Shown: piece after piece, positions 1 to 6,681 of the stretch
How positions within the stretch are numbered: position 1 is the first letter of the stretch
How the letters are laid out: every line of letters begins with the position of its first letter
Origin: Candidatus Poribacteria bacterium
Lineage (GTDB): Bacteria; Poribacteria; WGA-4E; WGA-3G
DNA: 7,506 bases
NCBI GenBank assembly: GCA_028818995.1
Contig: JAPPMR010000643.1
Location: 1 to 7,506, forward strand
Direction of reading: 5' to 3'
Program-made: the position numbers and the translations under genes
The notes under the pieces: model-generated
Seen by the model: the letters and a program-made list of their open reading frames with translations, nothing else
The model's database searches: none
What the model was told of the DNA's origin: nothing

Positions 1-2
1 CT

Positions 3-614
3 ATTGAGACGAAAGGTGGAATTGAGATATGGGATGTTCCTATTAGTAAACATTTGAATACCCTTACACAGGTTAGGAGTCATTTTAATGTATGGGCGTT
101 TACACCTGATAGTAAAATTTTGGCGGTTAATATGGGAAGTGCCGTACGTTTGTGGAATACACAAACAGGTAAGAAGTTTACCACATTAAAAACACCCAAA
201 GGTATAATCAATGGATTTTTAGAAACATTACGTTTGCGGAGATTCGATATTTATGCATTGGCATTTGCACATGATGGGAATACGCTTGCGGCTGGAGGTG
301 AGGATAAGACAATTTATTTGTGGGATGTTGCCACGAAACGCCATATTACAACACTCAAGCATGAATACGCCGTTAGTAAGTTAGCATTCTCACCGGATGG
401 TAAAATTCTCGCGAGCGGAGATTCATCAGGCAAAATTCATCTGTGGGAATTTGCCACTGGACATCTCCTCACAACGTACAATGGACATGGTAATTATATT
501 AGCGGACTATCGTTCACACCGGATGGTAAAACACTTGCGAGTGTAAGTGGTGATGTTGGCTTCACTGGTTACAACTCTGGTACTATTTTCCTCTGGAACG
601 TGCCTTCTAAATAA
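3..614 (+). CDS. WD40-repeat beta-propeller protein, C-terminal part (5' end outside window)
   Basis: The reading frame is open to the left edge and codes for WD40 sequence before the first possible start (TTG at 54), so this is the C-terminal 203 residues of a longer protein. It begins at the end of a blade (IEIWDVP) and then shows four blades ending in VRLWNTQ, IYLWDVA, IHLWEFA and IFLWNVP. Each blade carries the 'LAF.PDGK.LA.G' strand typical of the family. WD40 propellers are protein-interaction scaffolds; no catalytic residues are visible. Its blades align one to one with the last blades of the downstream gene, including an unusual 'TPKG..(N/D)...LET' loop and the same C-terminal ending (GTIFLWNVP then S/P-K), so the two are tandem paralogs. 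The downstream paralog has an N-terminal signal segment, so export is likely here too, by inference. The gap to the next gene is 45 bp, so co-transcription is possible. Confidence 0.9.
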   Translation: METKGGIEIWDVPISKHLNTLTQVRSHFNVWAFTPDSKILAVNMGSAVRLWNTQTGKKFTTLKTPKGIINGFLETLRLRRFDIYALAFAHDGNTLAAGGEDKTIYLWDVATKRHITTLKHEYAVSKLAFSPDGKILASGDSSGKIHLWEFATGHLLTTYNGHGNYISGLSFTPDGKTLASVSGDVGFTGYNSGTIFLWNVPSK

Positions 615-659
615 GAAATTACAATCGATTTGTGAATCTATTGTAAAGAATTTTACACA

Positions 660-2063
660 ATGAAAATTAATCTGCTTTCCACTATATTGATACTATTTAT
701 TGTATTAACGATCTATTTGCTAACTACTTTTGCTCAAGATTACACCCAACTCAATTTACCCGAAGGTGCAAAAGCACGTCTTGGAAAAGGTGTCTTAAAC
801 GATATGCAGATTTCCCCAGATGGCACCAAGTTAGCAATAGCAAGTTCAATTGGTGTGTGGCTTTATGATGTTAATATAGGTGACGAAACTGCTCTCATTT
901 CAGAGCATACGGATGTCGTTAGGCATGTGGTATTTTCCCCAGATGGTAAGATGCTTGCAAGTAGTGCTGATGACAAAACCGTTCGTCTTTGGGACACTAA
1001 GACTGACGGAATTTTGCAGACACTTTCCATTCCTAAAGGCACACTTTATTCATTAAGATTCTCAACCGATGGAAAAACGCTTATAGGCGTGAGTTGGCAA
1101 GGGGTAGTTTTCCTTTGGAAGACTACCACAGTAGAACTGTTAAATACTTTCAGTCCAAAATATTCTACAATCAGAATCAAAGATAGCGTTTGGACTCGTG
1201 TCTTAGCTGCTGATGTTGATCGTATAGGTGTAGTGACCTTTGCTATCGGAAATAAGGATGGCACAATTAGCATTCAAAATGGACAAACAGGTAAAGAAGT
1301 AATATCACTTAAACCTCGGACAGATGATTCCCAATTTTTCAAACTGGAGGGAGAACCAACTGTCCGCACTGTAAGCCCTATGCCTATTGACGATAAAGAA
1401 TACCACACGACTTATATGGATGATGGAACACCTTTCCCTATCCAATATCAGTTAGGCCATCGGAGTCGTGGTTATTCGACTTTAGAAGAACAACCTATAA
1501 AGTGGCTGACAGAGTTGGAGTTTGCGCCAGATGGCAAAACCCTTGTTGGTAGAAGGTCCTATCGAATCCCAGAGAGAAGAGGTTGGAGTGAATCCGGAGG
1601 ACCTATCGAAATCTGGGATGTTGACACAGGTGAACAACTTGCAGCACTTCGATCAGACCGTGTTCAAAACGTAACGTTCTCAAATGACGGAAAGATCCTC
1701 GCCCTGGCAGGGTATGGTGGATGTGTTATATGGGACGTTACAACCTACCGTGAAATTGCTACGTTTCCTGATGCAGAGACCTTAACATTTGCAGGTGACG
1801 GAAGAACACTCGTTCTTATTAACAAAAACAGTTACACGCTATGGGATATTAGTACTCACCGTGAAATTGCCAAATTCAATCCTATTTTTGAGGAGTTAAA
1901 ACCATTTCCAGAACGTTTTGTGTTATCACAAGATGGTGCAATCTTTGCCACAGCAAATGAACACGGTATAGTAAATGTGTGGCAGACACAAACCTTCAGG
2001 CTATACAAAACCATTGACTGGCTTAGCGTTTTCACACGATGGAAAATTGCTCGCAAGCGGTGA
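660..2063 (+). CDS. Exported WD40 double-propeller protein, N-terminal fragment of a frameshifted gene
   Basis: The 467-residue product starts with a basic residue and a hydrophobic stretch (about residues 4-25, ending TTFAQ) that fits a signal peptide with possible cleavage after Ala25; an uncleaved anchor is the alternative. About eight WD40 blades follow, including VWLYDVN, VRLWDTK, VFLWKTT, IEIWDVD, VIWDVTT, TLWDIST and VNVWQTQ. Blade 4 (ISIQNGQ) is degenerate, and residues about 218-278 form a long non-repeat insertion before blade 5. The WD40 sequence stops making sense after about codon 452; the last 15 residues (DWLSVFTRWKIARKR) are out-of-frame translation of the next blade. The natural continuation is in the +1 frame, in the ORF ending at 2952. 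The intact gene would span 660-2952, about 770 residues and 15 blades, enough for two seven-bladed propellers. The start at 660 places the signal segment at the N-terminus; no Shine-Dalgarno motif precedes it. It may be a scaffold or binding protein outside the cytoplasm; the ligand is unknown. Confidence 0.85.
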   Translation: MKINLLSTILILFIVLTIYLLTTFAQDYTQLNLPEGAKARLGKGVLNDMQISPDGTKLAIASSIGVWLYDVNIGDETALISEHTDVVRHVVFSPDGKMLASSADDKTVRLWDTKTDGILQTLSIPKGTLYSLRFSTDGKTLIGVSWQGVVFLWKTTTVELLNTFSPKYSTIRIKDSVWTRVLAADVDRIGVVTFAIGNKDGTISIQNGQTGKEVISLKPRTDDSQFFKLEGEPTVRTVSPMPIDDKEYHTTYMDDGTPFPIQYQLGHRSRGYSTLEEQPIKWLTELEFAPDGKTLVGRRSYRIPERRGWSESGGPIEIWDVDTGEQLAALRSDRVQNVTFSNDGKILALAGYGGCVIWDVTTYREIATFPDAETLTFAGDGRTLVLINKNSYTLWDISTHREIAKFNPIFEELKPFPERFVLSQDGAIFATANEHGIVNVWQTQTFRLYKTIDWLSVFTRWKIARKR

Positions 2064-2952
2064 TATAACTGGCAACATTCAACTCTGGGATATAAATAAG
2101 TACAGCAAACGGATGACGATTAAGACGGGTAACAATTATATCCGTATGTTGGCATTCTCAAAGACCAACAAAACACTTATTAGTGAGAGTAGAGGCAATA
2201 TCACAGCGTGGGATATTGCCTCTGGAGTGCAGGAAAACGCTTATACGATACCAGACGCATTAGGCGGAAGCATTTCTGCTTCATTTAAAGATGGCACAAG
2301 ACTTACCCGTAAAAAGGTAGGTGCTTTTACGCCAAATAGTGAAAAACTGGTTATTCAAACAAAAAATGGAACAGAGATATGGGATATTCTGAATGCCAAA
2401 AATCTAAGGACCTCTACAAAGATTAGTAAGTATTGGACGACACCAACATTTGATGGGAAAATGCTCGCAACAGCGAGCGGTAATGCGACGAGATTGTGGA
2501 ATACGAATACTGATGAAGAAATTGCCACACTTCAAACTCCTAAAGGCTTTATAGATAGGTCTTTAGAAACATTTAACTCTCGTAACTTTAATGTTTATTC
2601 GTTAGCCTTCACTCCTGACGGTAAAACGCTCGCAGTTGGAACAGGGAATAAGAAAATTCATTTGTGGAATGTTACCACCCAACAACTCATTCAAACTATT
2701 AGTGGGCATCAACATGCAGTCTGTGAATTAGCGTTTTCAGCAGATGGCACCGTTCTCGCCAGTGGAGATACAGGTGGTAAGATTCATCTATGGGAATTTG
2801 CCACCCGCCGCCTTCTCGCAACCTTTGAAACACCGAAAGGTTTTGTTAACACATTGGCGTTTGCACCCGATGGAAAAGTGCTTGCAAGTATGAACGAAAG
2901 CAGCTATAGACAAGACGGAACTATTTTTCTGTGGAATGTCCCGCCTAAATAA
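1975..2952 (+). CDS. WD40 double-propeller protein, C-terminal fragment of the same frameshifted gene
   Basis: The frame opens at an ATG inside the preceding fragment, but the first eight or so residues (MCGRHKP) are not WD40-like and the ATG is probably not a natural start. Real homology begins at about 1996, with SGYTKPLTGLAFSHDGK, a classic blade opening. Seven blades follow: IQLWDIN, ITAWDIA, TEIWDIL, TRLWNTN, IHLWNVT, IHLWEFA and IFLWNVP. This completes a second propeller. There is no signal peptide of its own, which supports its being the distal half of the gene starting at 660. The last five blades match the upstream paralog; the segment 'IHLWEFAT' is also nearly identical at DNA level (429-457 against 2773-2801). 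Whether the fragment is made as a separate protein, made by frameshifting, or not made at all cannot be told from the sequence. A sequencing or assembly error would restore one gene. Confidence 0.85.
   Translation: MCGRHKPSGYTKPLTGLAFSHDGKLLASGDITGNIQLWDINKYSKRMTIKTGNNYIRMLAFSKTNKTLISESRGNITAWDIASGVQENAYTIPDALGGSISASFKDGTRLTRKKVGAFTPNSEKLVIQTKNGTEIWDILNAKNLRTSTKISKYWTTPTFDGKMLATASGNATRLWNTNTDEEIATLQTPKGFIDRSLETFNSRNFNVYSLAFTPDGKTLAVGTGNKKIHLWNVTTQQLIQTISGHQHAVCELAFSADGTVLASGDTGGKIHLWEFATRRLLATFETPKGFVNTLAFAPDGKVLASMNESSYRQDGTIFLWNVPPK
1996..2015 (+). other. Frame junction: 20-nt segment that reads as WD40 sequence in two frames
   Basis: In the upstream frame this segment gives (F)RLYKTI, the normal end of a blade. 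In the downstream frame the same bases give SGYTKPL, the normal 'GH'-type opening of the next blade. Read through only once, the blade is 6 residues too short: intact blades here have 24 residues from the blade-end Trp/Tyr to the Phe of 'LAF', against 18 at the junction. Placing two tandem copies of the 20 bases would give FRLYKTISGYTKPLTGLAF, restoring both the frame and the 24-residue spacing. The simplest reading is loss of one copy of a 20-nt tandem repeat. Confidence 0.7.
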
Positions 2953-2992
2953 TAGTTTTTGAAACTAAACATGTCTGTGCAGCACAAACCAG

Positions 2993-3021
2993 TTGACTAA
3001 CAACCTAAATTCAGGTAAAGT
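2993..3021 (+). promoter_or_regulatory. Possible sigma70-type promoter for the TPR lipoprotein gene
   Basis: TTGACT (2993-2998, 5 of 6 to consensus) is followed after 17 bp by TAAAGT (3016-3021, 4 of 6). A transcript would start near 3028, just ahead of the GGAG ribosome-binding site at 3037-3040. The position after the WD40 stop codon is sensible, but the -10 element is weak, so this is only a candidate. Confidence 0.35.
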
Positions 3022-3046
3022 GTTATAAAAAGACGTGGAGAGAAAA

Positions 3047-3583
3047 ATGAAACCACTCCTAATATTTTGCTTAGCGGCATTGCTGCTCGGATGTGGTATA
3101 AAAAGCATTCCATATTCGCAAAACAGAGATGCTACGGAACCGAATAAGGCTGCCCTATCACATTACAATTGGGGATTGGCGTATGCCAAACAGGGTGATC
3201 TTGCACAGGCTGTCACTGAGTTCAAGTTGGCGATCCAGAATGAACCAGGATGGGCAATTCCTTATTTCAATCTCGGTGCAGTGTATGGGAATATGGGTGA
3301 CGTTGAACAGGCCATCCGCGCGTGGGAACGTGCGACACAACTGGATACAGATTTCGCAAAGGCATATTATAACCTTGCTATTGCGTATTCACTGCGAGCA
3401 GAGGAATCTTCACAAGGTGGGCCGCAAGTTTCGGATATTGAAAAATCAATTATATCTTTACGCGAGGCGATTCGGGTAGATAAGGAAGTCCTTTCCGCTG
3501 CCAAAACAGAACCGGCATTTGACAAAATTCGTGAGTTGCCAGAGTATAAAGAACTGCTCCAAACCTCTGAACCGAAACAGTGA
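3047..3583 (+). CDS. TPR-repeat lipoprotein
   Basis: The 178-residue product has a lipoprotein signal peptide, MKPLLIFCLAALLLGC, with lipobox LLGC and the lipidated Cys at residue 16, so it is predicted to be membrane-anchored and exported. The mature part has about two and a half tetratricopeptide repeats: ALSHYNWGLAYAKQGDLAQA, then AIPYFNLGAVYGNMGDVEQA, then AKAYYNLAIAYSLR, with a following helix pair. TPR arrays bind partner proteins. The ending 'AFDKIRELPEYKELLQ' is a common cap of bacterial TPR proteins. I chose ATG 3047 because GGAG at 3037-3040 lies 6 bp upstream and the signal peptide starts correctly; an in-frame GTG at 3035 overlaps that site and is less likely. This is the only start in the window with a clear Shine-Dalgarno motif. 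The kinase gene begins 18 bp after its stop, suggesting co-transcription. Its specific role is unknown. Confidence 0.88.
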   Translation: MKPLLIFCLAALLLGCGIKSIPYSQNRDATEPNKAALSHYNWGLAYAKQGDLAQAVTEFKLAIQNEPGWAIPYFNLGAVYGNMGDVEQAIRAWERATQLDTDFAKAYYNLAIAYSLRAEESSQGGPQVSDIEKSIISLREAIRVDKEVLSAAKTEPAFDKIRELPEYKELLQTSEPKQ

Positions 3584-3601
3584 TACCTCACGCTATCGCA
3601 C

Positions 3602-4528
3602 ATGGCACGCTATACAAACCTTTCATCTGAAGAACTCGCTGATATAGTGTCACATTATGCAATCGGCACACCAGTAAAGTTTGAGGAAATTCCGGGTGGA
3701 TTTGGAAACAGCAACTTTAAGTTGACAACAACAGATGGCACATTTCTCCTAAAAATATGTGATGAGAAGAATCTTAAAGAACTTCATAAGCAAATTGCTC
3801 TCTTAGAACATCTTTGCCAGCATGCCTACCCGACAGTGTATCCAATTTTACAGAAAAATGGTGATGCGCTCAATCTAACTTCAAACTACCGTGTGATGCT
3901 CTATCCGTTTTTGGATGGACAAACACCGCAGCCTTCGCAACGCGTATTAGCACAAATTGGGGAAGCATTAGCAAAGTTACATCGCATTCCACCATTATCT
4001 GAACTTCCACGTTTCCCGATGGGGATGGCACAAATAACACCTTTTCTCAAAGATGTCCAAAACACACGATTTGCCACACATCCGTTTGTAACATGGTTAA
4101 AATCGGAACTTGAATGGATCAAACCTGAATTAGACAAACCCTTGCCTATAGGACTTTTACATGGGGATCTGTTTTTAGATAACACCCTTTTTGATGGTGA
4201 CCAAATGGTAGCAATCCTTGACTTTGAGGAAGGATGTTACGATACTTTGCTAATTGACATCGGAATGACGATTATTGGGTGTTGTTACACACCAGAACAT
4301 CAGTTGGATATTGCTTTGGTACACGGTTTCTTGGATGCTTACAATGCATCACGTCCTTTGACAGATGACGAATGGGACAGCTTGGATAGCTTTGTTTATT
4401 ATGCAGCACTTGCGATAGCGTTCTGGCGATTTAGACAGTTCAATATACGCCATCCGGATGCACATCGCGCTGATTCGTATCACGAGATGATTACCCGCAG
4501 CGCGAATTGGCAGTCAGTACGTCTATAA
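3602..4528 (+). CDS. APH-fold kinase, type II homoserine kinase-like (COG2334-type)
   Basis: The 308-residue protein has the aminoglycoside-phosphotransferase/choline-kinase fold pattern. A glycine-rich loop GGFGNSNFKL (32-41) is followed by a candidate ATP-binding Lys51 (TFLLKICDE), then the catalytic motif HGDLFLDN (187-194, with Asp189 and Asn194) and the metal-binding DFEEG (207-211). The 'NSNF' loop, the 'HGDLFxDN' motif and the total length fit the ThrB-like homoserine kinases, which phosphorylate L-homoserine with ATP in threonine biosynthesis. The same fold also includes RdoA-type Ser/Thr kinases, methylthioribose kinase and choline kinase, so the substrate is inferred, not shown. No other threonine gene is nearby to support it. 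No signal peptide is visible, so it is probably cytoplasmic. No Shine-Dalgarno motif precedes ATG 3602; translation may depend on the lipoprotein gene ending 18 bp upstream. No catalytic residue appears lost. Confidence 0.8.
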   Translation: MARYTNLSSEELADIVSHYAIGTPVKFEEIPGGFGNSNFKLTTTDGTFLLKICDEKNLKELHKQIALLEHLCQHAYPTVYPILQKNGDALNLTSNYRVMLYPFLDGQTPQPSQRVLAQIGEALAKLHRIPPLSELPRFPMGMAQITPFLKDVQNTRFATHPFVTWLKSELEWIKPELDKPLPIGLLHGDLFLDNTLFDGDQMVAILDFEEGCYDTLLIDIGMTIIGCCYTPEHQLDIALVHGFLDAYNASRPLTDDEWDSLDSFVYYAALAIAFWRFRQFNIRHPDAHRADSYHEMITRSANWQSVRL

Positions 4529-4586
4529 AAAACTTAGTGAATTTGTTAATAATAACGTGAGTTTGATAATTAGATTGAATATAGAT

Positions 4587-4747
4587 GTAGGTTGGGTAGA
4601 GCGTAGCGAAACCCAACAATTCAACCATCTTGACAGACCTAAAGAGTTGGGTTTCACTTATTTTTTCGGAAATATCAACCTCAAATAGGGCAACAACCTC
4701 TTTTTAGGGTCTGTTTTTATTTTAGATTTCCGTTCTACCCAACCTAC
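4587..4747. repeat. Perfect 14-bp inverted repeat (inner arms)
   Basis: GTAGGTTGGGTAGA at 4587-4600 is the exact reverse complement of 4734-4747. The left copy also contains GTTGGGT (4591-4597), which can pair locally with ACCCAAC (4611-4617), so two competing folds exist: a long-range stem or a local hairpin. Confidence 0.88.
4608..4666 (+). terminator. Possible stem-loop terminator inside the repeat element
   Basis: GAAACCCAAC (4608-4617) pairs perfectly with GTTGGGTTTC (4646-4655), followed by ACTTATTTTTT (4656-4666). A 10-bp stem followed by a T-rich tract could end transcription from the kinase gene. The 28-base loop is long for an intrinsic terminator and the stem also competes with other pairings in the element, so confidence is low. 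Confidence 0.35.
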
Positions 4748-4812
4748 GGGATTTATCAAACTCACGTTAATAATATGATGAACCTTGATATCTGCTTTAC
4801 ACCTATAAAAAT

Positions 4813-6561
4813 ATGTCTTTAGTAAACCTACAGCATGTAACTAAACTGTACGACCCAGACTTAATTCTTGATGATATTTCAGCCACAATTGTCCATGGAG
4901 ATAGAATTGGGCTAATTGGCCGTAACGGATCTGGAAAAACAACGTTACTTAAAATTATAGGCGGCATGCTGACTGATTTTAAAGGGGATGTCGTTTTAGC
5001 CAGCGGGTTGCGCATTGGATATCTGAGCCAAGAACCGGACTTAGAACGTGATTGCACGTTACGTCAGGAAATGCTCACGGTTTTTGAAGAACGGCTTGCC
5101 CTTGAAAATAAAATGCTCATGCTTGCAGAGGAGATGGAGACTCAAGAGACTTCACATCTCCTACAGCAGTACGCCCGTATTCATGAACGGCATGAACGAC
5201 TTGGTGGTTACGACTATGAACACCGGATAAATCGCGTACTCGGTGGATTAGGTTTTAGTGAACAAGACTTCAACTTACCAGTCGGTGTCCTCAGTGGTGG
5301 TCAAAAAAGTAGGGCAACTTTAGCGAAGCTGCTGCTTGAAGAACCTGATCTCTTACTCCTGGACGAACCGACGAATCACCTTGATATTAACGGAATTGAA
5401 TGGCTGGAAAATTATCTTAATACCGAATATAAAGGTGCTGTTCTTGTTGTATCTCACGACAGGTATTTTTTAGATAAGGTCGTCCGTAAGGTATGGGAGT
5501 TGGATGAACATAAAATAAACATTTGTCGCGGGAATTATTCAAAATCCTGTGAAATGAAAGCAATTGAGCGATTAGTTGGCGAAAGAGCATTCAAAGAACA
5601 ACAAATGTTTATTGCAAATGAAGAAAAATTTATTGAACGCAATATAGCTGGACAACGAACCCGTGAGGCACAAGGAAGACGTAAAAGGCTGGAACGGTTG
5701 GAGAGAATCGAAAAACCGAAACCCGATGCACCGACATTAAAACTCAATTTTACACCTGGAGCCCGTGAAGGTGATGACATTCTGCGATGTCAGAGTGTTA
5801 GTAAGCAATTTGGCGATAAGGTGTTATTCACGGACCTGAATTTTGAGGTGTATCGCGGTGATATAATTGGAATTTTTGGTCCAAACGGTACCGGGAAAAC
5901 AACGTTTTTTCGTATGATTTTGGGAGAAGAACAACCGACACAAGGCAACCTATGGGTCGGTCCCAATCTCAAACTTGGATATTATACGCAAGAATTAGAA
6001 GGTCTTAATTTAGATAAAGAAATAATTGAAGAGATTTGGGAACTTTGCCCTCAACTGACACAGACGGAAGTCCGTAGTTATTTAGCAAAGTTGCTCTTTC
6101 GTGGGAATGATGTATTCAAACAGATTAGGAACTTGAGTGGTGGAGAACAAAGCCGTGTTCAACTGGCGAAGTTGCTATTGAAAAATGCTAATGTTCTTTT
6201 ACTTGATGAACCGACAAACCATCTTGACATTCCAGCACGCGAGGCACTTGAGAAGGCACTTGCCGAATATCCAGCAACGATGTTCATTATCTCTCATGAC
6301 CGCTATCTTTTAAATAGCTTAGCGACCAAACTGTTAATTTTTGATGTCACGAAAGATGAGACAAAAACCCGTTTCTTTGAAGGCACTTACGCCAAATATG
6401 AAGCAGAACAACAGAAGCAAGTTGTTGATACAGAACAGGAAGACGAAGAAAATCAACAGCAACATAAAAATGTCCAAGACGACACAACAACGAGACAGAC
6501 TAAGTCAAAATCGAAGCGAAAACGGAAAATGAAGGCGCAACGTTTGGTCGGAAGCAATTAA
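4813..6561 (+). CDS. ABC-F family ATPase (ribosome-associated translation factor type)
   Basis: The 582-residue protein has two ABC ATPase domains and no membrane segments, the plan of the ABC-F family (EttA, Uup, YheS, YfmR), which bind the ribosomal E site and relieve stalled or faulty translation states. Domain 1 has Walker A GRNGSGKT (36-43), signature LSGGQ (160-164), Walker B with catalytic Glu185 (LLLLDEPTNHLD) and switch His215. Domain 2 has GPNGTGKT (356-363), LSGGE (441-445), Glu466 and His495. All catalytic residues are intact. The charged helical linker between them (about 235-320, with FIERNIAGQRTREAQGRRKR) is the P-site-tRNA interaction motif region. Residues 528-582 form a Gln/Glu-rich then Lys/Arg-rich tail. 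Subfamily is not assigned; antibiotic-protection members look alike, so a housekeeping role is only the default. There is no Shine-Dalgarno motif before ATG 4813, and no overlap with its neighbours. Confidence 0.93.
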   Translation: MSLVNLQHVTKLYDPDLILDDISATIVHGDRIGLIGRNGSGKTTLLKIIGGMLTDFKGDVVLASGLRIGYLSQEPDLERDCTLRQEMLTVFEERLALENKMLMLAEEMETQETSHLLQQYARIHERHERLGGYDYEHRINRVLGGLGFSEQDFNLPVGVLSGGQKSRATLAKLLLEEPDLLLLDEPTNHLDINGIEWLENYLNTEYKGAVLVVSHDRYFLDKVVRKVWELDEHKINICRGNYSKSCEMKAIERLVGERAFKEQQMFIANEEKFIERNIAGQRTREAQGRRKRLERLERIEKPKPDAPTLKLNFTPGAREGDDILRCQSVSKQFGDKVLFTDLNFEVYRGDIIGIFGPNGTGKTTFFRMILGEEQPTQGNLWVGPNLKLGYYTQELEGLNLDKEIIEEIWELCPQLTQTEVRSYLAKLLFRGNDVFKQIRNLSGGEQSRVQLAKLLLKNANVLLLDEPTNHLDIPAREALEKALAEYPATMFIISHDRYLLNSLATKLLIFDVTKDETKTRFFEGTYAKYEAEQQKQVVDTEQEDEENQQQHKNVQDDTTTRQTKSKSKRKRKMKAQRLVGSN

Positions 6562-6603
6562 ATTCGATAATTCCCTATAAAAACCCTTTTTTACAACTTT
6601 AAT

Positions 6604-6632
6604 TTGACATTCACGGGAAATTACTATATAAT
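6604..6632 (+). promoter_or_regulatory. Consensus sigma70-type promoter of the MarR-fusion gene
   Basis: TTGACA (6604-6609) and TATAAT (6627-6632) both match consensus exactly and are separated by 17 bp, the optimal spacing. Transcription would start near 6639, leaving a leader of about 43 bases before ATG 6682. A promoter this strong on a regulator gene normally implies repression, which fits the palindrome immediately downstream. Confidence 0.85.
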
Positions 6633-6636
6633 TTAT

Positions 6637-6648
6637 GTCGTATACGAC
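6637..6648. promoter_or_regulatory. Perfect 12-bp palindrome over the predicted start site, candidate MarR operator
   Basis: GTCGTATACGAC is a perfect palindrome lying 5-16 bp after the -10 box, across the predicted transcription start. MarR dimers bind palindromes of this kind and commonly repress their own genes by blocking polymerase. Assignment to the downstream MarR protein is inference from position. Confidence 0.6.
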
Positions 6649-6681
6649 GGAATATACCTCTAATATAGGACGTATTTAGAG

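Larger units (their letters stand above)
4555..4767. mobile_element. MITE-like nested inverted-repeat element, no coding capacity
   Basis: The gap between the kinase and ABC-F genes holds a nested palindrome. Outer arms 4553-4569 and 4753-4769 are perfect 17-bp inverted repeats. Inner arms 4587-4600 and 4734-4747 are perfect 14-bp inverted repeats. Smaller pairs lie inside (4608-4617 with 4646-4655; 4667-4673 with 4726-4732). TAATAATA occurs at both outer edges (4547-4554 and 4768-4775), which could be an 8-bp target duplication giving a 213-bp insertion, though it is simple AT sequence. No ORF of note lies inside. The inner motif, GTAGGTTGGGTAGA followed by GCGTAGCGAAACCCAAC, resembles a GTTGGGT...ACCCAAC repeat I recall from several bacterial genomes; that is memory, not a search. 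Such elements are usually moved by a transposase elsewhere. Alternatively it is a large structured RNA or terminator region. Confidence 0.65.
4553..4769. repeat. Perfect 17-bp inverted repeat (outer arms)
   Basis: TAACGTGAGTTTGATAA at 4553-4569 is the exact reverse complement of 4753-4769. The copies are separated by 183 bp and frame the nested element. Pairing outside the 17 bp is broken at the next base (4552 with 4770). Confidence 0.9.

Noticed and set aside
2001..2016. Programmed ribosomal frameshift at the AAAA run
   Set aside because: No recognised +1 or -2 slippery signal or stimulatory structure is evident, and a single shift still leaves the blade 6 residues short; a lost repeat copy explains both facts.
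2953..2967. Stem-loop after the WD40 gene as a terminator
   Set aside because: The stem is only 6 A/T-rich base pairs with a 3-base loop and no T tract follows.
3035..3046. GTG start adding MERK to the lipoprotein
   Set aside because: The GTG overlaps the GGAG ribosome-binding site that serves ATG 3047, and the shorter form has a normal lipoprotein signal peptide.
3129..3479. 116-residue + strand ORF in another frame of the lipoprotein gene
   Set aside because: It overlaps well-formed TPR repeats in the correct frame and has no recognisable sequence pattern of its own.
3901..4185. 94-residue - strand ORF
   Set aside because: It is antisense to the kinase, spanning its catalytic motif, and is explained by the conserved coding sequence on the other strand.
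4785..4809. TTGATA and TATAAA as a promoter for the ABC-F gene
   Set aside because: The spacing is only 13 bp, too short for a sigma70 promoter, and the -10-like box would put the start within the coding sequence.
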